From positions 173,467 through 237,466 of the forward strand of contig CAXBEV010000002.1 of NCBI GenBank assembly GCA_963974935.1: a DNA stretch of 64,000 nt, read 5' to 3'. The DNA comes from UBA4479 sp963974935 (GTDB lineage: Bacteria; Pseudomonadota; Alphaproteobacteria; Rhodospirillales; Casp-alpha2). A program made the translations under genes and the position numbers. Below, piece by piece: positions 17,426 through 25,060 of this stretch; positions within the stretch are counted from its first letter, which is position 1; each line of letters begins with the position of its first letter. The notes beneath the pieces are model-generated. The model ran no database searches. It saw only the letters and a program-made list of their open reading frames with translations, and was not told the DNA's origin.

Positions 17426-18448
17426 TCAGAGCTGCAAGCGAACCGCTGCAATCGCGCCCACCGTGCCGGCCGTGATCAGGCACGCGACTCCGTAGACATA
17501 AAGTGCCCGGCGGATATCGCGGTCATTCACCCGAGCGCGCCCGTCACCCATCCAATGATCGTCGACGACACCGCCCAGATACGTGCGTGGCCCTGCCAAC
17601 GCCAAGCCGAGTGCGCCGGCCATTGCGGCTTCGGGCCAACCGGCATTGAACGAGCGATGCTTGCCGGCATCACGTATCGCAGTGCGGAGTGCCGCTTTTG
17701 GATTCGTGCTTGGGACGAACAGCGCCGCCAACGCGATGAACACCGCAGATAATCTAGCCGGGATCGCGTTCAATGCATCATCTAAGCGCGCGGCCGTGAA
17801 GCCAAACGCCCGATGCCTTGGTGTCTTGTGACCGATCATGCTGTCCATGGTGTTGACGGTTTTATAGACCAAGATGCCCGGCGCGCCCATAAGCACATAC
17901 CAAAATACAGGCGCCACCACGGCGTCGGAAAAATTCTCGGCCAAGCTTTCAATCGCGGCGCGACCAACGGCGGGTGCATCCAAGCTTTTCGGGTCACGCC
18001 CGACGATATGCCGGACGGCGTCGCGCCCGCCTTCAAGGCCACCGGTCTCGAGCCCTGCGGCCACGCGCGCCACCGCGTCATAAAGCCCGCGCCCGGCCAA
18101 CAGGGTCACCAGCAGCGCCAATTCGACAATCCAGCCATAACTGACATTCAGCGTCAGCCAAATCACACCGATGCCGAGCGCTGCCGCCAAGCTGACCATG
18201 ATCAAAACCACAATCGCACCACGAATGGCACGGTCCATTTCCGGGCGTTTGTCGCGATTAAGTTTATCGTCGAAAAAACCGATCAGCGCACCGATGATGG
18301 CGATGGGGTGTTTGACCCTGCGAAAGATAAACGCCGCTTCGCCGACATAGCCTTCGATGGCCAACGCCAGCAACAGCAGGATCAGCGGATCAAAGCGCGC
18401 TTCGGCGCCGGCCAGACCAAGGGTTACCATGATCCGAGTTGACGACAT
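17426..18448 (-). CDS. cbiB: Adenosylcobinamide-phosphate synthase CbiB
   Basis: Integral membrane protein (CobD in Pseudomonas naming) that attaches aminopropanol or its phosphate to adenosylcobyric acid. Conserved segments include KHPIAIIGALIGFFDDKLN, ESLAENFSDAVVAPVFWY and NTMDSMIGHKTPRHRAFG, with several hydrophobic spans. The start is set at the ATG at 18448 (MSSTRIMVTLGLAG, 340 aa) with GGGG upstream; an upstream extension to 18598 translates an 18-bp tandem repeat and is unlikely to be coding. It is the only minus-strand cob gene between cobQ and cbiX. The threonine-phosphate decarboxylase that makes the aminopropanol donor is not in this window. Confidence 0.94.
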   Translation of the reverse strand: MSSTRIMVTLGLAGAEARFDPLILLLLALAIEGYVGEAAFIFRRVKHPIAIIGALIGFFDDKLNRDKRPEMDRAIRGAIVVLIMVSLAAALGIGVIWLTLNVSYGWIVELALLVTLLAGRGLYDAVARVAAGLETGGLEGGRDAVRHIVGRDPKSLDAPAVGRAAIESLAENFSDAVVAPVFWYVLMGAPGILVYKTVNTMDSMIGHKTPRHRAFGFTAARLDDALNAIPARLSAVFIALAALFVPSTNPKAALRTAIRDAGKHRSFNAGWPEAAMAGALGLALAGPRTYLGGVVDDHWMGDGRARVNDRDIRRALYVYGVACLITAGTVGAIAAVRLQL

Positions 18449-18522
18449 GGACCCCGCGCCGTCAACGACATCACCGAAAAAATGCTCGGAAACAGTTGAT
18501 ATTGCGGCACATTTAGCCGAAC

Positions 18523-18558
18523 CTTGCGTATCGGGGAAGACTTGGGTGTCGGGAAAGA
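18523..18558. repeat. Imperfect 18-bp tandem repeat in the cbiB/TPR divergent region
   Basis: Two directly abutting 18-base units, 18523-18540 (cttgcgtatcggggaaga) and 18541-18558 (cttgggtgtcgggaaaga), match at 15 of 18 positions. They lie in the 140-base gap between the divergent starts of cbiB and the TPR gene. They could be a repeated operator or simply a slippage duplication; no known factor is recognised. Confidence 0.6.
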
Positions 18559-18588
18559 TCGGCCCGAGCAGATTTGAGGGATCATCGC

Positions 18589-19674
18589 GTGGAAACAAGC
18601 GTCGCCGATTTGCCGCAATGGGTCAGTATTGCCGCCGCCGCAGGCATTGCGGCTTTAGTCGGCGGCCTGATCGGCGTCCTGTTTGCACGCAACCGAGGCA
18701 CCAGCACGGCGGAAGTGGCCGTTGACCCACAATTGGACGCGCCCGCAAATGCGCAGCTCAGCCGCGAAAACCCGGCGTTTCGCCAACTCCAAGAAGTGCT
18801 GCGTGCCAAAGGGATTGGCGCCAAGGAACAAGACACACGGCTCCGTGATTTCGCCAGCGAATTCGCCATCATTCACCGCAAGCTGCGCGACCTTCGGCCC
18901 ATCGGCGAAGCGCGTACCGACGTCGCCGTTCGCGCCCTGGCCGCCCTTGAGGCCGGTGAGTTTGAAGACGCAATTAAGCTGACAGAAGGCCTGGGCAAGG
19001 ATGAAGGCAGCGAAGGTCATGCGCTGCGGGAGCGCTCTGCCAAATTATTGGCGGCGTCTGCCGCAGCCCGGGTCATCGCAGCCGATCTGTATATGGTGCT
19101 GATTGCACCGGAAAACGCCCGCGTCCTCTATGAGCAGGCCATAGAAGAACTCCCTGCCACCGCCGATGAGCGCCGTGCCGAAGTGCTAAACAAGCTGGGA
19201 ACCGCCTGTTATCAGTGTGGTGATCATGACGCCGCGGTCCGCGCCTTCACACGTGGCCTCAGGTTGCTCGAAAAAACCATCGGCACCGACCATCCGGATG
19301 TCGCAACCTCGCTCAACAATTTGGCGCTGATTCATTATTCGAAAGGCCGATATGATCAGGCAGAGCCGCTATATCGGCGCGCGCTGATGATTGATGAACG
19401 TGTGCTTGGCTACGATCATCCAGGCGTCGCCACCGACCTCAATAATTTGGCGCTGTTGCACAAAAAACAAGGTAACTTGGATGCGGCAGAGCCGCTATTG
19501 AAGCGTGCGTTGTCGATTAAGGAACGAACCTTCGATCCGGGCCACCCCTCGCTGGTCACCGGCTTGAAAAATTACGCGTCGGTGTTGCGCTCACTTGGCC
19601 GCACCGAAGAAGCCAAGGAATTTGAAGACCGCGCCGCGTCCTTGCCGCCCAGCCGCACCGAGAGTGCTGCCTAA
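18589..19674 (+). CDS. Membrane-anchored TPR (kinesin-light-chain-type) protein
   Basis: A 361-residue protein starting at GTG 18589, preceded by GAGGG at a good distance. One N-terminal hydrophobic segment (about 10-35, VSIAAAAGIAALVGGLIGVL) would anchor it in the membrane; the rest is helical. The C-terminal third has about three 42-residue TPRs of kinesin-light-chain type, with repeated HPDVATSLNNLALIHYSKG, HPGVATDLNNLALLHKKQG and HPSLVTGLKNYASVLRSLG blocks. It is a protein-interaction scaffold with no enzymatic motif. It stands between cbiB and cbiX, pointing toward cbiX across about 109 bases. Partner unknown. Confidence 0.85.
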   Translation: METSVADLPQWVSIAAAAGIAALVGGLIGVLFARNRGTSTAEVAVDPQLDAPANAQLSRENPAFRQLQEVLRAKGIGAKEQDTRLRDFASEFAIIHRKLRDLRPIGEARTDVAVRALAALEAGEFEDAIKLTEGLGKDEGSEGHALRERSAKLLAASAAARVIAADLYMVLIAPENARVLYEQAIEELPATADERRAEVLNKLGTACYQCGDHDAAVRAFTRGLRLLEKTIGTDHPDVATSLNNLALIHYSKGRYDQAEPLYRRALMIDERVLGYDHPGVATDLNNLALLHKKQGNLDAAEPLLKRALSIKERTFDPGHPSLVTGLKNYASVLRSLGRTEEAKEFEDRAASLPPSRTESAA

Positions 19675-19738
19675 ATTTTCCGCAATCCAGCCTTTCGGGG
19701 CCGCGTCAAAACTGGCATAGTCCGGCAAAATTTGGGCC

Positions 19739-19786
19739 GGAGGCAATGACCAGCCCGCAATGCTCGGAGGCGATGACCAAGCGATG
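19739..19786 (+). repeat. Duplicated translation-initiation segment before cbiX
   Basis: Two imperfect copies of a ribosome-site plus ATG module lie in tandem: GGAGGCAATGACCA followed by GCAATG (19739-19762), and GGAGGCGATGACCA followed by GCGATG (19766-19786). The second copy leads to the preferred cbiX start at 19784. An out-of-frame 13-codon reading frame (19746-19787) opens in the first copy and stops with TGA overlapping the cbiX ATG. This could allow coupled translation, or be a small duplication without function. Confidence 0.5.
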
Positions 19787-20668
19787 ACCCAAAGCCCAGC
19801 CATTCTACTATGTGGTTCGGACGGCACTGATGCTGTCCAGGTTGCTGCGCTGAATGCGTTAGCGTCCGAGCTTTCAAGCCATCCGGCCACCGGCACCGTT
19901 TTCGCCGCCAGCATCGGTGGCACCCCCGCCATCGCCGATGGTCTTGCGACCCTGGCCGCCGATGGCGCCAAGCGGATCATCTGCCTGCCGGTGACACCGT
20001 TTTTGGCGGACGCCATGAAGACCGCACTCCCGGTCGAAATCAGAACTTTTACCGACAAGCATCCGGATATAAACGTCATTTTGGGCCGCGATCCCGGCAT
20101 CGACCCACGCATGTTGCGGGCCGCCGAAGCACGCTTGAAAGCCGCACTGCCGACCCTCGAGAAAGACGCCATCAACGCCGTCTTGATGGTCGTCGGCCCC
20201 GGCGCCTTTGAGCCCGAAGCCAACGCCGGGATTGCCAAAATGACACGCATGATTTGGGAAGGCGTGGGATTTGCCTGGGCCGAAGTCAGCTACGCCGACA
20301 CTGCGTTTCCGAGTGTCGCCAAAGGGCTGGAGACGGCAACACGGCTGGGATATCGACATATTGTCATTCTGCCCTACCTATTGTCCGCAGGCGCCCAATT
20401 GGAAAAAATCAATACAGCCGTTTCATCGGCCCGCTCGCAGCATCCAAACCTACAATTTACCCAAGCAGCCCCGTTAGGTGCGCACCCGGAAGTGATTGCG
20501 GTACTGATCGAACGGATCGCCGAAGCACTTGAAGGCGGCAACGCCAATGCCATGAACTGCCAGCTTTGCACCTACCGTGAACAGGTGCTCGGTCAGGAAT
20601 CGCCGACCCATGAGCATAGTCATGACCACGATCACCATGGGCATGCGCACGATCACTCCCATGACTGA
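19784..20668 (+). CDS. cbiX: Sirohydrochlorin cobaltochelatase CbiX (long form) with MxCxxC motif and His-rich tail
   Basis: Class II chelatase that inserts cobalt into sirohydrochlorin at the start of the cobalt-early pathway. At 294 residues with two chelatase-like halves it is the long form. Near the C-terminus MNCQLC (about 257-262) matches the MxCxxC motif that ligates a [4Fe-4S] cluster in Bacillus megaterium CbiX, and the last 20 residues are almost all His and Asp (HEHSHDHDHHGHAHDHSHD). The start could be 19760 or 19784; the latter gives MTQSPAILLCGSDG. It overlaps cobH by 8 bp. A SirB/precorrin-8X-associated variant is possible, but the metal tail favours a cobalt chelatase. Confidence 0.85.
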   Translation: MTQSPAILLCGSDGTDAVQVAALNALASELSSHPATGTVFAASIGGTPAIADGLATLAADGAKRIICLPVTPFLADAMKTALPVEIRTFTDKHPDINVILGRDPGIDPRMLRAAEARLKAALPTLEKDAINAVLMVVGPGAFEPEANAGIAKMTRMIWEGVGFAWAEVSYADTAFPSVAKGLETATRLGYRHIVILPYLLSAGAQLEKINTAVSSARSQHPNLQFTQAAPLGAHPEVIAVLIERIAEALEGGNANAMNCQLCTYREQVLGQESPTHEHSHDHDHHGHAHDHSHD

Positions 20669-21296
20669 GTATCTTCGAGACCCGGCAGCGATCTATGCGC
20701 AGTCCTTTGCAACGGTGCGCGCCGAGGCTGATCTCGCACGCTTTTCAGAAGACCTGGCAAGCGTCGTCGTCCGGTTGATCCATGCGTGCGGTATGCCGGA
20801 AATTGCCGCCGACATTGCGTACACCAAAAACGCCGTCTCGCGGGCACGCCAAGCCTTGAACGAAGGTGCACCGATTTTTGTCGACGCCACCATGGTCGGC
20901 GCCGGCATCATCCGCAACAAACTGGCGGGTAACGAGGTCATCTGCACCTTGAATGACCCCGGCGTCGCCGACGACGCCAAGACCGAAGGGACAACGCGCT
21001 CTGCCGCCGCGATCTCACGTTGGACGCCTCGACTGGCGGGCGCCGTCGTCGCCATCGGCAATGCACCGACGGCGCTATTCCGGCTGTTGGACCTGATTGC
21101 CGACGGTGCCCCTAAACCGGCTGTCGTCTTGGGCTTTCCGGTCGGCTTTGTCGGCGCGGCAGAGTCCAAAGAATTGTTGGCGGCCGACCAACACGGGCTC
21201 GATTTCATCACCCTCAAAGGGCGCATCGGCGGCAGCGCCATTGCGGCGGCGGCGGTCAATGCCTTGGCCCCGACCCAAATCGTAGGCCAGCCATGA
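20661..21296 (+). CDS. cobH: Precorrin-8X methylmutase CobH/CbiC
   Basis: Moves a methyl group from C-11 to C-12 of (cobalt-)precorrin-8 to form (cobalto)hydrogenobyrinic acid. RLIHACGMPEIAADI carries the conserved catalytic His, and FVDATMVGAGI, DPGVADDAK, GNAPTALFRLL and FPVGFVGAAESKELL are family blocks. The start is the ATG at 20661 (MTEYLRDPAAIYAQS, 211 aa), inside the end of cbiX; a longer frame from 20577 would translate the His-tail codons in another frame. The stop overlaps the cobL start as ATGA. The sequence alone does not tell the cobalt-free from the cobalt-bound substrate. Confidence 0.95.
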   Translation: MTEYLRDPAAIYAQSFATVRAEADLARFSEDLASVVVRLIHACGMPEIAADIAYTKNAVSRARQALNEGAPIFVDATMVGAGIIRNKLAGNEVICTLNDPGVADDAKTEGTTRSAAAISRWTPRLAGAVVAIGNAPTALFRLLDLIADGAPKPAVVLGFPVGFVGAAESKELLAADQHGLDFITLKGRIGGSAIAAAAVNALAPTQIVGQP

Positions 21297-22507
21297 GCCT
21301 GACCGTGATCGGCATCGGCGATGATGGCATGGATGGCCTCTCCGCGCGCGCGCGCGCCCGCTTGGCCGACGCCGCGTTGATCGTCGGCAGCCCCCGGCAT
21401 CTGTCTATGCTGCCTACGCACGATAGCCGTGAGCGCATCGCCTGGAGCAAAGACCTGAGCGCCGACATCGAAGCGCTTGCACCCCGCACCCAGTCTGAGC
21501 ACGTCGTCGTTTTAGCATCGGGCGACCCGTTGATGTACGGGATCGGCAGTCGATTGTTATCCCACTTCGGCGCCGAAAACGTTTTAGTGCTGCCGGGTTC
21601 GAGCGCATTTTCACTGGCCGCCGCGCGCATGGGATGGCCGCTCAGCGACCCGATGCTGTCATGTGTCAGCATCCACGGACTATCACTGCAAAATTTAGCC
21701 CTCCACATTCAGCCGAACGTTAAACTGCTTATCTTGAGCCGTGACAAAGAGTCGCCAACACAGATTGCAAAGATGCTTTGCACGATGGACTACAGCGACA
21801 GCCCCATGAGCATTCTTGAATGCATGAATGGTGATCGTGAAAAACGTACAGATGCTGTCGCCAAAGATGACATAGGCGACGATTTTCAAAACCTGAACAC
21901 GGTCGCCGTGCAGTGTGTAGCCAACGCAGACCTTCAACCGCTCAGCCGCAGTCCGGGCCTACCCGACGACGCCTTTGAGCACGACGGCACCATCACCAAG
22001 CGCGAAGTCCGCGCGATCACCCTGGCTGCACTGGCGCCGCTTCCGGGCGACGTACTTTGGGATATCGGCGCCGGCAACGGCACCATCGCTATTGAGTGGC
22101 TGCGCGTTGAGCCTCGCGCCCACGCGCTGGCATTCGAAAAAGACTCCGTGCGCGCCGACCGGATTTGCGCCAATGCCGCAGCGCTCGGCGTTCCTGCGTT
22201 GCAGGTCGTCGCCAAGCATTTTCCACCCGCCCCCAATGGCATTGAGCCCAAGCCTGACGCGATTTTCATCGGCGGCGGTTTGGCCTCAGACGATGACTTA
22301 ATTGCGACATGCCTGAAAACATTGAAGCCCGGCGGGCGTGTTGTCGCCAACGCGGTGACATTGGAGGCACAGGCACGATTGATGACGGCACATGCCGTGC
22401 ACGGCGGTGAGTTGGTGCGCATTGCCATCGCCCGGGCCGACGCCGTCGGCACTTTGCAGGCGATGAAGTCATCTATTGATGTTTTGCAATGGCGAGTAAC
22501 GGTCTGA
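21293..22507 (+). CDS. cobL: Precorrin-6Y C5,15-methyltransferase (decarboxylating) CobL (CbiE-CbiT fusion)
   Basis: A 404-residue two-domain enzyme. The N-terminal CbiE-like tetrapyrrole methylase begins LTVIGIGDDGMDGLS and has VVLASGDPLMYGIG and LPGSSAFSLAAARMG. The C-terminal CbiT-like SAM methyltransferase has the glycine motif LWDIGAGNGTIAIEW. Together they methylate C-5 and C-15 and remove the acetate carboxyl from C-12. The fusion is usual in Proteobacteria. The start ATG overlaps the cobH stop; the end overlaps cobI by one base in the preferred start choice. Confidence 0.95.
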   Translation: MSLTVIGIGDDGMDGLSARARARLADAALIVGSPRHLSMLPTHDSRERIAWSKDLSADIEALAPRTQSEHVVVLASGDPLMYGIGSRLLSHFGAENVLVLPGSSAFSLAAARMGWPLSDPMLSCVSIHGLSLQNLALHIQPNVKLLILSRDKESPTQIAKMLCTMDYSDSPMSILECMNGDREKRTDAVAKDDIGDDFQNLNTVAVQCVANADLQPLSRSPGLPDDAFEHDGTITKREVRAITLAALAPLPGDVLWDIGAGNGTIAIEWLRVEPRAHALAFEKDSVRADRICANAAALGVPALQVVAKHFPPAPNGIEPKPDAIFIGGGLASDDDLIATCLKTLKPGGRVVANAVTLEAQARLMTAHAVHGGELVRIAIARADAVGTLQAMKSSIDVLQWRVTV

Positions 22508-23220
22508 TGGAAACGCGCGGAAAACTTTTTGGCTTAGGCGTTGGCCCAGGCGATCCGGAACTGCTGACACTCAAAGCCGTGCGCCTGATCGAAGAGTCTC
22601 CCGTGCTTGCCTATCCGGCCCCCGCCGACGGCACGGTCAGTATGGCACGCGCCATCGCCGCCCCACACATCCCGGATGGCAAAATCGAAATCATCATTGA
22701 AACGCCGATGATTCCGGGAAATTTTCCGGCAGACGACGTCTATGACCGCTACGCCGCCGAGATCGCCGAGCATCTGAGCGCCGGGCGAGATGTCGCGGTC
22801 TTGTGCGAGGGGGATCCGTTTTTATACGGCTCGTTTATGTATCTTTTTGCGCGATTGTCCGGCGCGTTTGAAACCGACGTCGTGCCGGGGGTGTCTTCCA
22901 TCGTCGCCTGTGCAGCGCGCGCCGGTCAGCCGTTAGTGTCACGCAACCAAGTGATGTCGATTTTACCGGCCCCCTTGGGCGAAGATGAACTCCGCCAGCG
23001 CATCCAAGCGGCAGACGCAGTCGCGATCATGAAGGTCGGACGACACCTAGCCAAAGTGCGCCGCGTACTCGAAGACATAGGACGCCTTGCCGGCGCTGTG
23101 TATGTCGAGCGCGCAACATTGGCGGATGAGCGCATCATGCCCCTGGCTGATGTAGGCGACACAACAGCACCTTATTTCTCTATGATATTGGTACGCACAC
23201 CGGAGGCCGTCGACGCATGA
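22507..23220 (+). CDS. cobI: Precorrin-2 C20-methyltransferase CobI/CbiL
   Basis: SAM-dependent tetrapyrrole methylase making precorrin-3A (or its cobalt form). It has GLGVGPGDPELLTLKAV near the N-terminus, VLCEGDPFLYGSFMYL and VVPGVSSIVACAA, all typical. I prefer the ATG at 22507, which forms TGATG with the cobL stop; an ATG six codons upstream (22489) is in frame but has no ribosome site. It is 237 aa, a normal size. The stop overlaps the start of the cbiG-cobJ fusion (ATGA at 23217-23220). Confidence 0.95.
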   Translation: METRGKLFGLGVGPGDPELLTLKAVRLIEESPVLAYPAPADGTVSMARAIAAPHIPDGKIEIIIETPMIPGNFPADDVYDRYAAEIAEHLSAGRDVAVLCEGDPFLYGSFMYLFARLSGAFETDVVPGVSSIVACAARAGQPLVSRNQVMSILPAPLGEDELRQRIQAADAVAIMKVGRHLAKVRRVLEDIGRLAGAVYVERATLADERIMPLADVGDTTAPYFSMILVRTPEAVDA

Positions 23221-25037
23221 GCATGCCAATCACACGCCCCGCATTGATTGCCCTTACCAAAGACGGCGAGGCATTGGCGCGCCGCATCGCGTCTGCGTTG
23301 CCGAACGCCGAAGTGCATGGTCTGCAGTCTCGCACCACTGCACCGGACGTGCCGTTCACCGAAACCATGGCGCACATCAAAACTTTGTTCCAAGACGGTC
23401 GCGCCGTCATCGGCATTTGCGCCGCCGGCATTCTCGTCAGGGCTGTCGCCGACGCGCTCAACGACAAACGTACGGAGCCGCCGGTGATTGCGGTCGCCGA
23501 GGACGGATCACAGGTGGTGCCGATCTTAGGCGGTCATCGGGGCGGCAACCGATTGGCGCGACAGATCGCCGGCATGTTGGGCGTCACACCTGCAATCACC
23601 ACGGCAGGCGATATCGGCATAGGTTTTGCGCTCGATGATCCGCCCGAAGGTTGGACAGTCAAAGATACGACACCGGCAAAGGCGTTAAGTGCGGCCCTGT
23701 TGGCCGGACAAAAGGTACGGGTCGCGTGTGATGCACATCTGACGTCACCCGATTGGCTCGACATCAATGCTGATGATGCGGCGGCGTTGACGATCCAGAT
23801 CACAGACCAAGCGTCATCCGATCCTCACGCGCTGGTGTTACATCCGCAAGTGTTGGCCATCGGCGTCGGTTGTGAGCGTGGGTGCGCGGCAGAAGAACTC
23901 ACAACCCTGGTCCGCGACACCTTAGCCACCGCAAACCTTGCGCCGGGGGCCGTTGCCTGCATCGTCTCGCTTGATCTGAAGTCGGACGAGCCCGCCGTGC
24001 ATACACTGGCCGATGCGTATCATGTGCCGGCGCGGTTTTTTGACGCGGCCACCTTGGAAGCAGAATCGCCCCGCCTAGCCACGCCCTCCGATGTGGTGTT
24101 CGCCGAAGTTGGCTGTCACGGCGTTGCCGAAGGCGCCGCCTTAGCCGCCGCAGGCACGGACGGCGCGCTCATCGTCAGCAAACAAAAATCCAAACGCGCA
24201 ACATGTGCCATCGCGCGTGCGCCTGCCCCCATTCAGCCCACGCAAACAGGTAAACGTCGCGGTCGCCTGTCCATCGTCGGCATCGGCCCCGGTCAAGCGA
24301 GTTGGCGCACACCCGAGGTCACCGCGTGGCTTGCAGGTGTCAGCGATGTCGTCGGCTATGGCCTGTATCTGGATCTTTTAGGAGATCTGATCGCCGGCAA
24401 AAATCGCCATATGTCTGAGCTGTCGGAAGAAGAATCCCGCGTGCGCCGGTCTTTAGAACTCGCCGCCGAAGGCCGTGACGTGGCGCTCGTCAGCTCAGGC
24501 GACGCGGGGATTTACGCAATGGCCGCCCTCGCCTTCGAAGTCTTAGACCGGGACGACGTCAGCGCGTTGAACCGTGTCGAAATCCGGGTCAGCCCCGGTA
24601 TTTCGGCGGTGCAGGCAGCGGCCGCCCGCATCGGTGCACCATTAGGCCATGATTTTGCCCTTATTTCGTTGTCTGATCTGCTGACGCCTTGGGAAGTCAT
24701 TGAACGCCGGATCCAAGCCGTGGCCATAGGCGACTTTACGGTGGCGTTTTATAACCCGGTCTCGAAACGTCGCCGCACCCAGCTTGTTCGGGCGCGCGAA
24801 ATTTTGCTGCAATCTCGCGCGCCCGAAACACCAGTTGTGCTGGCCCGCAACTTAGGGCGTGATGAAGAAGACGTTCACGTGATCACGCTCGCAGAACTTG
24901 AAGTTGATATGGTGGATATGTTGACGCTGGTTCTGGTCGGCTCGTCCGCCACCCGACACATTCAACGCGGCATGACCGAATGGGTTTACACACCCCGCGG
25001 CTATGCTGCCAAAGTCGATGCGCCCATAAAGTCATAA
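23217..25037 (+). CDS. cobJ: CbiG-CobJ fusion: cobalt-precorrin-5A hydrolase domain + precorrin-3B C17-methyltransferase
   Basis: A 606-residue fusion. Residues 1 to about 340 are CbiG-like: FQDGRAVIGICAAGILVRAV, PILGGHRGGNRLARQIA (the GGHxGGN signature) and a C-terminal CbiG subdomain starting LAIGVGCERGCAAEEL. In the anaerobic route CbiG opens the ring-A lactone and releases acetaldehyde. Residues from about 347 are the CobJ/CbiH methylase: LSIVGIGPGQASWRTPEV, VSSGDAGIYAMAALAFEV, VSPGISAVQAAAARIGAP and VAFYNPVSKRR, which performs C-17 methylation and ring contraction. CbiG is normally a cobalt-early enzyme. The start overlaps the cobI stop; no frameshift is seen between the domains. Confidence 0.93.
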   Translation: MSMPITRPALIALTKDGEALARRIASALPNAEVHGLQSRTTAPDVPFTETMAHIKTLFQDGRAVIGICAAGILVRAVADALNDKRTEPPVIAVAEDGSQVVPILGGHRGGNRLARQIAGMLGVTPAITTAGDIGIGFALDDPPEGWTVKDTTPAKALSAALLAGQKVRVACDAHLTSPDWLDINADDAAALTIQITDQASSDPHALVLHPQVLAIGVGCERGCAAEELTTLVRDTLATANLAPGAVACIVSLDLKSDEPAVHTLADAYHVPARFFDAATLEAESPRLATPSDVVFAEVGCHGVAEGAALAAAGTDGALIVSKQKSKRATCAIARAPAPIQPTQTGKRRGRLSIVGIGPGQASWRTPEVTAWLAGVSDVVGYGLYLDLLGDLIAGKNRHMSELSEEESRVRRSLELAAEGRDVALVSSGDAGIYAMAALAFEVLDRDDVSALNRVEIRVSPGISAVQAAAARIGAPLGHDFALISLSDLLTPWEVIERRIQAVAIGDFTVAFYNPVSKRRRTQLVRAREILLQSRAPETPVVLARNLGRDEEDVHVITLAELEVDMVDMLTLVLVGSSATRHIQRGMTEWVYTPRGYAAKVDAPIKS

Positions 25038-25060
25038 CGCATAAATGAAGGATAATTCCA

